The notes under the pieces were generated by a model that was given only the letters and a program-made list of their open reading frames with translations, was not told where the DNA came from and did no database searches. Below are positions 1 through 10,531 of a stretch of 64,000 nucleotides of DNA, piece by piece. Every line of letters begins with the position of its first letter. Position 1 is the first letter of the stretch. Origin of the DNA: Bradyrhizobium sp. sBnM-33 (lineage in GTDB: Bacteria > Pseudomonadota > Alphaproteobacteria > Rhizobiales > Xanthobacteraceae); the NCBI RefSeq assembly GCF_032917945.1, contig NZ_CP136624.1, positions 8,851,001-8,915,000 on the forward strand, written 5' to 3'. Position numbers and translations under genes: made by a program.

Positions 1-818
1 TCGCGGATGGCGAGCGCCCGCTCGAACAACGGCTGCACCTCGGCATAACGGCCCTGCCGCTCATAGAGGTCGGCGAGATTGTTCAGGGAGCGCGCCACAT
101 CCGGATGCTCGCGGCCCAGCACTTTTTCGCGGATCGCGAGCGACCGCCGGATCAGCGGCTCGGCTTCGGCATAGCGGCGCTGGACCTTCGTGACCTGGCC
201 GAGATTGTTCAAGAGCGTCGCCACCGCGGGATGCTCGGGGCCTGCCGCTTTTTCGTAGATCGCCAGCGCCCGTCTGAACAACGGCTCGGAATCGCCATGG
301 CGGCCGGGCTTCTCGTAGTGCGTCGCCAGATTGTTCAGGGATTGACCGAGGTCTGGATGGCCTGATGGCAGCGATCTTTCGCGCACCGCCAGCGCGCGTT
401 TGAACAACGGCTCGGCGTCAGCATAGCGCTGCTGCCGCTGATACAGCGCGGCCAGATTGTTCAACGTCGCCGCAACCTCCGGCGAGTCGCTCCCCACCGC
501 CTTCTCCAGGATCGCGATGGCCCGCTTGAACAGCGGCTCGGCCTCGCTATCCCTGCCCTGGTTGCCGTAGGCCTCCGCCAGATTGTTTAGCGCCGCGCCG
601 ACATCGCGATGCGCCGGACCGAATTTTTTCTCGAGGCTTTCGACCTGTCCCCGTGCCAGCGCGACGGCTTCCGCGTATTTTCCGGCGCGGCCAAGCTCCC
701 TGATTTTGGAGCTGAGCGCGGCGACATCGCCTTTTTGCGCCAGCGATGGGGCGGAGAGGCACGTGCCCGACAACAGCGCGAGGCACACTGAAAATATCAA
801 TCGATTGCGGGATTTCAT
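1..818 (-). CDS. Secreted tetratricopeptide-repeat protein (kinesin-light-chain type), 3' end cut by window
   Basis: I translated this from the minus strand; it starts at the ATG at 818-816 and is still open at base 1, so at least 272 residues are present and the C-terminus is missing. Residues 1-28 form a signal peptide (MKSRNRL, hydrophobic stretch, cleavage near SLAQ). The rest is a run of about 42-residue repeats of the form LNNLA-x-xY-x-x-QGRY-x-EAEPL-x-RAL-I-x-EK-x-x-G-x-HP-x-VA, which is the TPR_12 / kinesin light chain signature. At least five repeats can be read. Such proteins act as periplasmic or extracytoplasmic protein-binding scaffolds; the partner cannot be told from sequence. 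It is transcribed away from the window, with the HugZ-like gene behind it on the same strand. Confidence 0.85.
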   Translation of the reverse strand, partial: MKSRNRLIFSVCLALLSGTCLSAPSLAQKGDVAALSSKIRELGRAGKYAEAVALARGQVESLEKKFGPAHRDVGAALNNLAEAYGNQGRDSEAEPLFKRAIAILEKAVGSDSPEVAATLNNLAALYQRQQRYADAEPLFKRALAVRERSLPSGHPDLGQSLNNLATHYEKPGRHGDSEPLFRRALAIYEKAAGPEHPAVATLLNNLGQVTKVQRRYAEAEPLIRRSLAIREKVLGREHPDVARSLNNLADLYERQGRYAEVQPLFERALAIR

Positions 819-907
819 GCGGGCTTTCGCTGTCACCTTTGCGCGGGCTTTGATTAGGTCGCGGAAACGTCCGCACCCGTTCAATCCGCGCTCAATGACA
901 ACAAGCG

Positions 908-1642
908 TTAACCCTTCGCCCGCGCCTCGCCGGCCAGCCGCACCAGCATCTTGCGCAGCTCCGTGCCATTGGTCACCCGGTCCGGGAAATCCAGCCGCAG
1001 CGTCGCGCTATCAGCCTGCATGTCCAGGCCGTCGGGGTCGCAACCGGTGCAGCGCCAGTCCGCGGACTCGGCGCCCAGCAGTCTGGTCGCGTAGAGGTTC
1101 ATCGCCTCGCGGTGATCCTCGTTCATATGCTCGACGGCGCCCTGCTCGGCTTGCAGCAAATCGGCGGCATCGCCGATCTCGGTCAGAAACTGCTCAGGCT
1201 TGAGGTCGATGATGCGGCCGAATCCAGCGACCAGATGGAGGCCTGACGGGACGATCCGGAAAAACGAGAAGTCCTTGAAATCCACAAACGCTTCCGCTGA
1301 TCGATGAGCGTTGAGATAGCGCCGGCGCAGGATTTTCGCAGCTTCCCCTTGCGCCTCCTCGGCCCGGCCAGCCAGCATGATCCGCGCGCCCTCCAGGGGA
1401 TCGCCGGCGGCGCGTTCGTCCAACATCAGCGACACCCTGCTGTCGGCGAGGATGTTCTTCGTGTGCAATGCCAGCCGCGAAAGCAGCAGAATCGGCGACG
1501 CATCCGCATGGCTGGCAACGTTCACCAGCGAGCAATAGGGATCGCCGCTTTCGGGCATAAGCGTGGCCAGTGCGCCCTGCCGACACCGTCGCAGCAGTGA
1601 TCGGGCGAGTTTGGAAGCATCAAAATTTGCGGTCGGATCCAT
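908..1642 (-). CDS. HugZ-family haem utilisation / pyridoxamine 5'-phosphate oxidase-like protein
   Basis: The 244-residue product has an N-terminal split-barrel, FMN-binding domain of the pyridoxamine-phosphate-oxidase superfamily (about residues 10-150, including the GALATL...GDPYCSLV strand pair) and a C-terminal DUF2470 domain (about 165-240, with the HMNEDH motif). This two-domain layout matches HugZ/HutZ proteins, which bind or degrade haem so its iron can be used; many relatives are annotated only as PPOX-type flavoproteins. The start has a purine-rich ribosome site (GGAAAGGA) just upstream. It is divergent from chvI across about 220 bases. Haem degradation itself is an inference from the family. 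Confidence 0.8.
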   Translation of the reverse strand: MDPTANFDASKLARSLLRRCRQGALATLMPESGDPYCSLVNVASHADASPILLLSRLALHTKNILADSRVSLMLDERAAGDPLEGARIMLAGRAEEAQGEAAKILRRRYLNAHRSAEAFVDFKDFSFFRIVPSGLHLVAGFGRIIDLKPEQFLTEIGDAADLLQAEQGAVEHMNEDHREAMNLYATRLLGAESADWRCTGCDPDGLDMQADSATLRLDFPDRVTNGTELRKMLVRLAGEARAKG

Positions 1643-1669
1643 GGTTCCTTTCCGGCCATCTTATTGCAA

Positions 1670-1682
1670 AAAAGGGCCTTTT
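1670..1682. promoter_or_regulatory. Inverted repeat in hugZ-like/chvI intergenic region
   Basis: AAAAGG-G-CCTTTT is a perfect inverted repeat lying 28 bases upstream of the hugZ-like start codon, in the 217-base divergent region that also serves chvI. The position fits an operator. It does not match an iron-control box that I recognise, so the regulator is unknown. Confidence 0.25.
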
Positions 1683-1859
1683 CTCAGATGGTCAGGGTGC
1701 TATATGGGGGGCCTCGCGTCTCCTTGGGAGCGTTTTGCGGAACTCGGTCACACTTCAGCCCAGCTTGCATTGCTCGTTGACCGTGTACGAAGTCCATTTA
1801 TGCGGCGTCTGGCTGAACTGCCCGCCGTTTAAGCCACTCTTATTCGAAAGCAGAGGCTC

Positions 1860-2561
1860 ATGCCCACAATCGCCTTGGTCGATGATGACCGCAACATTCT
1901 CACTTCCGTATCGATCGCGCTCGAAGCCGAAGGCTATCGCATCATGACCTATACGGATGGTGCCTCGGCGCTGGACGGGTTCCGCACCTCGCCGCCGGAC
2001 CTTGCGATCCTCGATATCAAGATGCCGCGTATGGACGGCATGGAGACGTTACGCCGGTTGCGGCAGAAGTCCGATCTACCGGTGATCTTCTTAACTTCGA
2101 AAGATGAAGAGATCGACGAATTGTTCGGCCTCAAAATGGGCGCCGACGATTTCATCCGTAAGCCGTTCTCGCAGCGCCTCCTGGTCGAGCGGGTCAAGGC
2201 CGTGCTTCGCCGCGGCCAGCCCAAGGATCCGACCGCTGTTCCGAAGGAGCCGGATGCACGCGCGCTGGACCGCGGCCTGTTGCGGATGGACCCGGAGCGT
2301 CACACCTGCACCTGGAAGAACGAGCCGGTGACACTGACGGTGACGGAGTTCTTGATCCTGCAGGCGCTGGCCACGCGGCCCGGCGTGGTCAAGAGCCGCA
2401 ACGCGCTGATGGACGCGGCCTATGACGACCAGGTCTATGTCGACGACCGCACCATCGACAGCCACATCAAGCGGCTGCGCAAGAAGTTCAAGGTGGTCGA
2501 TGACGATTTCGAGATGATCGAGACGCTGTACGGCGTCGGCTATCGCTTCAAGGAAGCCTGA
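1860..2561 (+). CDS. chvI: Two-component response regulator ChvI
   Basis: The 233-residue product is an OmpR/PhoB-type response regulator. The receiver domain (1-118) has the acidic cluster D8-D10, the phosphate-accepting D52 (LAILDIKMP) and K101 in the FIRKP motif. The winged-helix DNA-binding domain (about 135-230) ends in [15 protein letters not shown] and YGVGYRF. With chvG, hprK, EIIA and HPr directly downstream, this is the ChvI of the ExoS/ChvG-ChvI system, which in Rhizobiales controls envelope, exopolysaccharide, acid and host-association genes. It is 99 bases upstream of chvG on the same strand. pckA, which often borders this cluster, is not in the window; a HugZ-like gene is divergent instead. 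Confidence 0.95.
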   Translation: MPTIALVDDDRNILTSVSIALEAEGYRIMTYTDGASALDGFRTSPPDLAILDIKMPRMDGMETLRRLRQKSDLPVIFLTSKDEEIDELFGLKMGADDFIRKPFSQRLLVERVKAVLRRGQPKDPTAVPKEPDARALDRGLLRMDPERHTCTWKNEPVTLTVTEFLILQALATRPGVVKSRNALMDAAYDDQVYVDDRTIDSHIKRLRKKFKVVDDDFEMIETLYGVGYRFKEA

Positions 2562-2660
2562 TCTGCGTTTTCCGGGCGGAAGTGTTGACTGACACATCCG
2601 CCCGATCGGCGTAAAAGCGTAGAGCTAGAAATCGGCGCATCACAACCGGCAGTTCAGCCA

Positions 2661-4478
2661 TTGCTAGATCGAACGCAGCCCGATCCCAGCCTGAACCACG
2701 AGGATGCTTTGCAGCTCCTCGATCGGGAACGCGTTGCCGAGGATAATGCGGGCGAGAAGGGCTGGCGGCGACCGCTCGGCTGGTTGCGCCGGGCCGGGCA
2801 ATTCTTCTTCGCGCTCTCCTTCTCCAGCCTCACGCGCCGGATCGTCTCGCTCAATCTGGCGGGCCTCGTCGCGCTGGTGGCGAGTATTCTCTACCTCTCG
2901 CAGTTTCGTGCCGGCCTGATCGATGCGCGGGCGCAGAGCCTTCTGGTGCAGGCTGAAATCATCGCCGGCGCGATTGCCGCCTCCGCTACGGTTGAAACCA
3001 ACACCATCACCATCGATCCGGACCGGCTGCTCGATCTAAAGCCCGGCGAAAGCTACGGCGCGCCGGACGAATCGTCGGGGCTGGATTTTCCGATCAATCC
3101 GGAGCGGGTCGCGCCGGTGCTGCGGCGGCTGATCTCGCCGACCAAGACCCGCGCCCGCATCTATGGCGGCGACGGCGGCATGATCCTCGACAGCCGCAGT
3201 CTTTATGGCCGCGGCGACGTATTGCGATTCGAACTGCCGCCACCTTCCACGGAGAAGCCGGGCTTCGTCGAACGCGCGCTGATCGCGACCCGCACCTGGC
3301 TCAATCGCGGCGACCTGCCGCTCTATCGCGAACTGGGCCCGGAAAACGGCAAAGGCTATCAGGAGATCGTGCAGGCGCTCGACGGCGTCAAAAGCAGCAT
3401 GGTGCGCGTCAACGATCGCGGCGAGGTGATCGTCTCGGTCGCGGTCCCCGTACAGCGGTTCCGTGCCGTACACGGTGCGCTGATGCTCTCGACGCAAGGC
3501 GACGACATCGACCAGATGGTGACCGCCGAGCGGCTGGCGATCCTCAAAGTGGGCGGCGTCGCCTCCGCGGTTATGATCGTGCTGTCGCTGTTGCTCGCGA
3601 GCACGATCGCGGGTCCGGTGCGGCGGCTGGCCGACGGCGCCGAGCGCGTCCGCCGACGCATCCAGACCCGCGTCGAGATTCCCGATTTCACCCGCCGCCG
3701 TGACGAGATCGGCCATCTGTCCGGTGCGCTGCGCGATATGACGAACGCACTCTACAGCCGCATCGAGGCGATCGAGATGTTCGCCGCCGACGTCGCCCAT
3801 GAATTGAAGAATCCGCTGACCTCGCTGCGGTCGGCGGTGGAAACGCTGCCCTTGGCACGCAACGACACCAGCCGCGCGCGCCTGCTCGAGGTGATCGAGC
3901 ACGACGTCAAGCGGCTCGACCGGCTGATCTCGGATATTTCAGACGCCAGCCGCCTCGATGCCGAATTGCAGCGCCAGGACATGGCGCCGGTCGATCTGCG
4001 GCGCCTGCTGACAACGCTGACCTCGGTCGCCAACGAAACCCGGCTCGGCCACGACGTCGCCGTCGAGGCGCGCTTCGACGGCCGCGGCGCCACCGATACG
4101 TTCTCGGTGCCGGGCCACGATTCTCGGCTGGGACAGGTGATCTCCAACCTGTTGTCCAATGCGCAATCCTTCTCCACCCCCGGCGGGAAGGTCCGCGTCA
4201 CCTGCCGCCGCGCGCGCTCGGAGATCGAAATCATCGTCGACGACGATGGGCCGGGCATCGGCGAGGATGCGCTGGAACGCATCTTCGAGCGCTTCTACAC
4301 CGACCGTCCCCATCAGGGCTTTGGCCAGAACTCAGGTCTCGGCCTATCGATCTCCAAGCAGATCATCGAAGCGCATAATGGGCGGATCTGGGCGGAAAAC
4401 CGCCATGGCCCGGCCGGCCCCGACGGCAAGCCGAGTGTGGCGGGCGCGCGGTTCGTGGTCAGGCTCCCCGCGCCATGA
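2661..4478 (+). CDS. chvG: Membrane sensor histidine kinase ChvG
   Basis: The 605-residue kinase has a cytoplasmic N-terminal stretch (1-60), a first membrane segment at about 61-82, a long periplasmic sensor loop, a second membrane segment at about 293-316 and a HAMP linker. The dimerisation/phosphoacceptor box follows, with H380 in VAHELKNPLTSLRS, and then an HATPase domain carrying the DDDGPGIG and GLGLSI nucleotide-binding motifs. It is the partner of ChvI. In relatives the periplasmic loop is bound by the repressor ExoR, which is not in this window. The start chosen is the TTG at 2661: no ATG or GTG occurs in frame before the first membrane segment. Its stop overlaps the next gene by four bases (ATGA). 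Confidence 0.93.
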   Translation: MLDRTQPDPSLNHEDALQLLDRERVAEDNAGEKGWRRPLGWLRRAGQFFFALSFSSLTRRIVSLNLAGLVALVASILYLSQFRAGLIDARAQSLLVQAEIIAGAIAASATVETNTITIDPDRLLDLKPGESYGAPDESSGLDFPINPERVAPVLRRLISPTKTRARIYGGDGGMILDSRSLYGRGDVLRFELPPPSTEKPGFVERALIATRTWLNRGDLPLYRELGPENGKGYQEIVQALDGVKSSMVRVNDRGEVIVSVAVPVQRFRAVHGALMLSTQGDDIDQMVTAERLAILKVGGVASAVMIVLSLLLASTIAGPVRRLADGAERVRRRIQTRVEIPDFTRRRDEIGHLSGALRDMTNALYSRIEAIEMFAADVAHELKNPLTSLRSAVETLPLARNDTSRARLLEVIEHDVKRLDRLISDISDASRLDAELQRQDMAPVDLRRLLTTLTSVANETRLGHDVAVEARFDGRGATDTFSVPGHDSRLGQVISNLLSNAQSFSTPGGKVRVTCRRARSEIEIIVDDDGPGIGEDALERIFERFYTDRPHQGFGQNSGLGLSISKQIIEAHNGRIWAENRHGPAGPDGKPSVAGARFVVRLPAP

Positions 4479-4996
4479 CGGTGGGCGCGAGCGTGCACGC
4501 CTCCGCCGTGCTGGTGGGCGATCGCGCCGTGCTGATCCGGGGGCCCTCAGGCGCCGGCAAGTCGCGGCTAGCCTTCGATCTGATTCTCGCCGGACGCGCC
4601 GGACAGCTTCCGCAGGCCATTTTGGTTGGCGATGACCGTGTCCATCTCGACACAGTCGCCGGACAATTGTTAGTCCGCCCGGCGCGAGAATTGGCCGGGC
4701 TGATCGAGATCCGGGGCCTCGGCATTCGCCATTGCGACTTTGTTGGGGAGGCGGTGGTGGGCCTCGTCGCCGACCTCGCGGCCAGCGATGCCGAGCGGCT
4801 GCCGCCGCCAGAAGCGCTCTCCATCTGCCTGAACGGTGTCTTATTACCGCGAATTCCCGTCGGAGCTGGCTATGACCCCCTCCCGTTGATTGCAGCCGCT
4901 CTGACGACAACCGCCGGTTCAGGTTCCGTCCAACCTTTGGATGATTGTTCGAAGGGGATTGGTAACCATATAAGCCCCACTATCGCCACCGAATAA
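4475..4996 (+). CDS. hprK: HPr kinase/phosphorylase, short alphaproteobacterial form
   Basis: At 173 residues this is only the C-terminal catalytic half of the classical enzyme of about 310 residues, as is usual in alphaproteobacteria. The P-loop GPSGAGKS lies at residues 23-30. The second signature, LIEIRGLGI, is also present, as is the AILVGDDRV segment. The enzyme phosphorylates and dephosphorylates a serine on HPr, encoded two genes downstream. The ATGA overlap with chvG implies translational coupling, so two-component signalling and PTS control are made together. The very C-terminus (from about residue 150) looks unconserved. Confidence 0.9.
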   Translation: MTVGASVHASAVLVGDRAVLIRGPSGAGKSRLAFDLILAGRAGQLPQAILVGDDRVHLDTVAGQLLVRPARELAGLIEIRGLGIRHCDFVGEAVVGLVADLAASDAERLPPPEALSICLNGVLLPRIPVGAGYDPLPLIAAALTTTAGSGSVQPLDDCSKGIGNHISPTIATE

Positions 4997-5128
4997 ACCG
5001 GCGCAGGCCTCACTTCTTACCGGCAAATTCCGGAACAATAGCCAAGATGCCCTCTTGCGCGGGGCCTCTGGATGGTCAAAGTGGCGCGTTCGTGCGGTGC
5101 ACCAAAAAGCACCCGCGAGGAGTTTCCG

Positions 5129-5530
5129 ATGATTGGTCTAGTGCTTGTGACCCATGGGCGCCTTGCCGACGAGTTCAAGGCGGCGCTCGAACATGTCATG
5201 GGTCCGCAAAAACAAATTGAAGCCATCACGATTGGAGCCGAAGACGACTCCGATCTGTGTCGAAGCGATATCATCGAAGCGGTGAATCGCGTCGATAGCG
5301 GCGATGGTGTCGCCATCCTGACCGACATGTTCGGCGGCACGCCTTCCAATCTCGCAATTTCCTGCATGAGCCGCCCAAAGGTGGAAGTGCTCGCAGGCAT
5401 CAATCTTCCCATGCTGGTCAAGCTTGCCAAGGTGCGCGAAGAGCGCTCGCTTCCCGACGCCATCGCGATGGCCCAGGAAGCCGGCCGCAAATACGTCACC
5501 ATCGCCAGCCGCGTGCTCGCCGGCAAATGA
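5129..5530 (+). CDS. PTS system EIIA component, mannose family (regulatory)
   Basis: The 133-residue protein opens with MIGLVLVTHGRLADEF; H9 is the predicted phosphorylated histidine of EIIA-Man domains. TDMFGGTPSNLA is the other family signature. The ATG at 5129 follows a good ribosome site (GCGAGGAG at 5115-5122); a frame-open extension upstream to 5072 adds residues that do not fit the family. No EIIB, EIIC or EIID transporter genes are present, so it most likely receives phosphate from HPr as a signalling protein rather than importing sugar. The stop overlaps the HPr start by four bases. Confidence 0.92.
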   Translation: MIGLVLVTHGRLADEFKAALEHVMGPQKQIEAITIGAEDDSDLCRSDIIEAVNRVDSGDGVAILTDMFGGTPSNLAISCMSRPKVEVLAGINLPMLVKLAKVREERSLPDAIAMAQEAGRKYVTIASRVLAGK

Positions 5531-5853
5531 GCGACGAGGCCGCGCCCGAAAAGGAACTCGGGCCGAGCGTGCCCGCGGGCGCCGTTTCGCGGGAACTTCA
5601 GATCATCAACAAGCGCGGCCTGCACGCGCGGGCATCGGCCAAATTCGTCCAGATGGTTGAACGCTTCAACGCCGAAGTCTGGGTGACACGCGGCAGCGAG
5701 ACCGTCGGCGGCACCTCGATCATGGGGTTGATGATGCTGGCGGCGGGACCTGGAACCTCGGTTACGGTCTCCGCGATCGGCCCCGAGGCGCAACAAGCGG
5801 TCGACGCGATCGCAGCGCTGGTTGCAGACAAGTTCAACGAAGAAGGCGTGTGA
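5527..5853 (+). CDS. ptsH: Phosphocarrier protein HPr
   Basis: The 108-residue protein contains the HPr active-site motif KRGLHARAS with the phospho-histidine at H33, and GGTSIMGLMML with S64 as the likely target of HPr kinase. The first 22 residues (acidic, Pro/Gly-rich) extend beyond a typical HPr of about 85-90 residues. It takes phosphate from enzyme I (not in the window) and passes it to the EIIA encoded immediately upstream; serine phosphorylation by HprK would block that. Its ATG overlaps the EIIA stop. Confidence 0.95.
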   Translation: MSDEAAPEKELGPSVPAGAVSRELQIINKRGLHARASAKFVQMVERFNAEVWVTRGSETVGGTSIMGLMMLAAGPGTSVTVSAIGPEAQQAVDAIAALVADKFNEEGV

Positions 5854-5887
5854 GCGTTTCCCTTCGCGGGACGCTTCACTTTTAGCC

Positions 5888-5987
5888 CCTCATGGTGAGG
5901 AGCCGCGCAGCGGCGTCTCGAACCATGTAGCCCCCGCTGGTGCCATTCATCCTTCGAGACGCCGCTACGCGGCTCCTCAGGATGAGG
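5888..5987. repeat. Intergenic palindromic repeat (type A)
   Basis: Two 40-base arms, 5888-5927 and 5948-5987, are near-perfect reverse complements (for example GAGGAGCCGCGCAGCGGCG against CGCCGCTACGCGGCTCCTC) around a 20-base loop. The element fills the gap between the convergent ptsH and SDR genes. I recognise this kind of sequence as a frequently repeated intergenic element in Bradyrhizobium-type genomes. It may act as a two-way transcript end. Confidence 0.75.
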
Positions 5988-5997
5988 TCTAAGAGCC

Positions 5998-6795
5998 TCA
6001 AAACGGATTCGTAACAATCCCGCCGTCGGCGCGCAGCGCGGCGCCGTTGGTGGCGCTGGAGGCTTTTGAGCAGACGTAGCAGATCAGATTGGCGATCTCC
6101 TCCGGCGCCGCGTAGCGCTGCAGCAGCGAGGCCGGACGGCGTTCGCTGAAGGTGCGCGAGACGAGGTCGTCGACGGTGGTGCCCATCGTTTGCGCGCGGG
6201 CGGCCAGACGGACCGGCGCCATCTCGACCCAGGTCGGGCCGGGCATCACCGAATTGACGGTTACGTTGGTGCCCTTGGTGGTTTCCGCGGCGCCGCGCGC
6301 GATGACGAGTTGCGCCGATTTCGAGAAGCCGTAATGCACCATCTCCTTTGGAATGAAGACGCCGGATTCGCTGGAGACGAACACGACACGGCCCCAGTCC
6401 TTGTTATCAAGCATCCGCTTCAAATAATGCCGCGTCAGCCGCACCCCGCTCATGACGTTGACTTCAAACATCCTTGACCAATCGGCATCCTCGATCTCGA
6501 AGAAACCCTTTGGTTCGTAAATGCCGAGATTGTTGACTAGGATATCGACTTCAGGGAATTGCGCCACCAGCCCGGCACAGCCCGCTGCGTTGCCGAGATC
6601 GAACGCCGCGACGTGCACTTTGGCCGACGGCGCAACCTGTTGGACTTTTGCGACGGCCTCGCCGACCGCTGCCTGCTCGCGGCCGTTGACGATCACTTCC
6701 GCGCCCATTTGCGCAAGCCCGATGGCGGTCGCGAGCCCAATCCCGCGGGTCGAGCCGGTCACGAGCGCCGTTTTATCCGTCAGGTCGAGATCCAT
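5998..6795 (-). CDS. Short-chain dehydrogenase/reductase
   Basis: The 265-residue protein is a classical SDR: the nucleotide-binding TGSTRGIG motif is at residues 13-20, NNLGIY follows at the end of strand 4, and the catalytic set is a serine in VFVSSESG plus YGFSK. It reduces or oxidises a carbonyl or alcohol using NAD(P)(H); the substrate is not evident. It sits 22 bases downstream of the membrane glycosyltransferase gene on the same strand, so they may be cotranscribed. The start at 6795 gives a normal SDR N-terminus (MDLDLTDKTALVTG). Confidence 0.9.
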   Translation of the reverse strand: MDLDLTDKTALVTGSTRGIGLATAIGLAQMGAEVIVNGREQAAVGEAVAKVQQVAPSAKVHVAAFDLGNAAGCAGLVAQFPEVDILVNNLGIYEPKGFFEIEDADWSRMFEVNVMSGVRLTRHYLKRMLDNKDWGRVVFVSSESGVFIPKEMVHYGFSKSAQLVIARGAAETTKGTNVTVNSVMPGPTWVEMAPVRLAARAQTMGTTVDDLVSRTFSERRPASLLQRYAAPEEIANLICYVCSKASSATNGAALRADGGIVTNPF

Positions 6796-6817
6796 GCGTT
6801 ACCCCTTCGAGTGATGT

Positions 6818-8416
6818 CTATCTGGCCGGCGGCACGATGAAGATGTTCCAGGCCGTCGCGGGGCCAGCCTTGCCGAGAAAGAATCGTCGCGTGGTCATCA
6901 CCATGCGCTCGGCATTGGCGGCATGGGCCTGCATCCACGCCTCGCATTTTTCCAGCTTCCAGTCGCCGACCTCGCAGATGCCAATGAAGCCCGATCGCTT
7001 CGCCTCCTCGAGCGAGGTCAGGCCGGACGACCACGGCTCGTCCGGCGTCAGCGGCGCCGGATGATCGGGGCTGTAGAAGGTGACGGGCTGGCCGGTATCG
7101 GTATAGGCGGCGACCACCGGCCAGCGCGAATAAAACCGCGTGTGCCAGGCTTCCGTCAGTTCGCGGGCGAGTTCGGAACGCGCCCGGTAGGTCGCGCCTG
7201 CGGTGCGCTTTTCATCCAGTTCGTAGGCGACGATCCTTGGCGATATCGCCAGCACGACGAGCGAAATGACGAGCCAGGTCGCCGTCAGGTTCAACAGCGC
7301 AATTCTCCGAATCCGCACCGCAGGGATCGCGACCAGCGCGAGCGGCATCAGGAAGAACAGCGGGATGCCCCAGTCGGTTTTGATATAGACGTGGAATATC
7401 AGCGCACCTAGCGGCGGACCGATCGCCACCACCGCCTGGACGATCCAGACGTTGATCGCCTGCGAAATGTTAACGCCGGTATTGGCGCCATGCCCGAAGG
7501 CCGAAACCGGCATCAAGCGGAACGGCCGCCACATCAGCGCGATCGCGCCGAGTATCACCGGCGCGGCCAGCAGCGCGAGATTGTGCCCGACATAGCCCAG
7601 CGCGAGATCGCCGATCATCGCGCGATCGGTAAGGGAATAGGTATCGCCGGCATAGGTGAGCGGGACGAAATCCACCTGCTTCAGCCACATGAAGTGCGGG
7701 AGCATCGCGACCGCGAGCGTAGCAATCGCGACCCATGGCGCCGGCGAACGCAGGAACTGCAAACGCTGCGGATGGATCAATGAGGCAACGCCGACGGCGC
7801 CGATCATGGTCAGCGCCCAGTATTTGGTCATCAGCGCCAGCGCACCGGCGAGCCCGAGCCACACGCCCGATTTGATGCTGCGTTTCTCGAACGCGTCGAG
7901 GTAGGCCAGCATCATCAGCGGCAGCGTGACGAGTTGCAGCAGGTCCGGATTGTACTTGAAGCCCTTGAAGTTGAAGATCGGATAGAGCGCGAGCATCACC
8001 ACGACGAAGAACGCGCGGCGGCGATCGACGACGCGCAACGCCAACTGCCAGCAGATCACGAGCGAGCAGCCGAGCGTCGCCATCGCCAGCGCATAGGTCG
8101 CCCAGTCGGTGACTGGAAAGAACATGAACCAGAAGCCGGCGACCCATCCCGACAGTGGCGGATGCTTGCCATAGCCGAGCAGGAACTTCTGCCCCCAGGC
8201 GAAGGCTTCCGCGACGTCCATGTGGACGTCCTGCCCGGCCTTCAGATTGACCAGGATCAGCGTCCACAGCACGGCGTGGATCACGGCAAAGCCGGTCACC
8301 AGCCACAGGCCGGCCTTGGGATCACTGGCGCGTGAGGCCAGCCACGCCGCCAGCCGCCGGATCGTGGGAATGCGCCGGCTGCGCGCGGCCGCAATGGATG
8401 CAGTCGACATGGCCAT
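6818..8416 (-). CDS. Glycosyltransferase family 39-like integral membrane protein
   Basis: The 532-residue protein has about ten or more hydrophobic segments, an N-terminal segment followed by an acidic loop ([14 protein letters not shown]) and a soluble C-terminal region of about 150 residues. This fits the PMT/ArnT-type GT-C fold (GT39), in which an acidic residue in the first periplasmic loop is catalytic and a lipid-linked sugar is the donor. Relatives modify lipid A, proteins or hopanoid/envelope lipids. Two nearby ATGs (8416 and 8410) are possible starts. The acceptor cannot be told from the sequence. It is divergent from lepA. Confidence 0.8.
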   Translation of the reverse strand: MAMSTASIAAARSRRIPTIRRLAAWLASRASDPKAGLWLVTGFAVIHAVLWTLILVNLKAGQDVHMDVAEAFAWGQKFLLGYGKHPPLSGWVAGFWFMFFPVTDWATYALAMATLGCSLVICWQLALRVVDRRRAFFVVVMLALYPIFNFKGFKYNPDLLQLVTLPLMMLAYLDAFEKRSIKSGVWLGLAGALALMTKYWALTMIGAVGVASLIHPQRLQFLRSPAPWVAIATLAVAMLPHFMWLKQVDFVPLTYAGDTYSLTDRAMIGDLALGYVGHNLALLAAPVILGAIALMWRPFRLMPVSAFGHGANTGVNISQAINVWIVQAVVAIGPPLGALIFHVYIKTDWGIPLFFLMPLALVAIPAVRIRRIALLNLTATWLVISLVVLAISPRIVAYELDEKRTAGATYRARSELARELTEAWHTRFYSRWPVVAAYTDTGQPVTFYSPDHPAPLTPDEPWSSGLTSLEEAKRSGFIGICEVGDWKLEKCEAWMQAHAANAERMVMTTRRFFLGKAGPATAWNIFIVPPAR

Positions 8417-8524
8417 TGCCTAGCGTGTTTTGGCTTCGATTGGAATCAGCTTGGCGTGAAGAAAGCCCCTTCAAATACAGCAAGATGGTTGCCGCACGGG
8501 GACGCGAATGCTATCCCGCGCCCC

Positions 8525-10336
<1,812 letters not shown>

Positions 10337-10345
10337 GTTCCGGGT

Positions 10346-10446
10346 GTCATTCTCGGGGGGTCCGAAGGACGAACCCGTAATCTTGAGATTTTCGGGCGAG
10401 ATTCGCCATCTGAAACACGCATCCAGAACGTGTACTTTGGAATGAC
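10346..10446. repeat. Intergenic repeat with GTCATTC/GAATGAC ends (type B)
   Basis: The element is bounded by inverted GTCATTC (10346-10352) and GAATGAC (10440-10446) and contains an inner imperfect palindrome around AATCTTGAGATT (about 10374-10396). It begins ten bases after the lepA stop. I associate this layout with a dispersed repeat of Bradyrhizobium-type chromosomes; only one copy was noticed in this window. Confidence 0.6.
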
Positions 10447-10531
10447 GATGCTCCATGCGCTTGCTCAGCGGCCGTGAATAAGCCACCATCGCCCCCGCTC
10501 AGATCATAAATACAAAAGAGCGGGGAATCGC

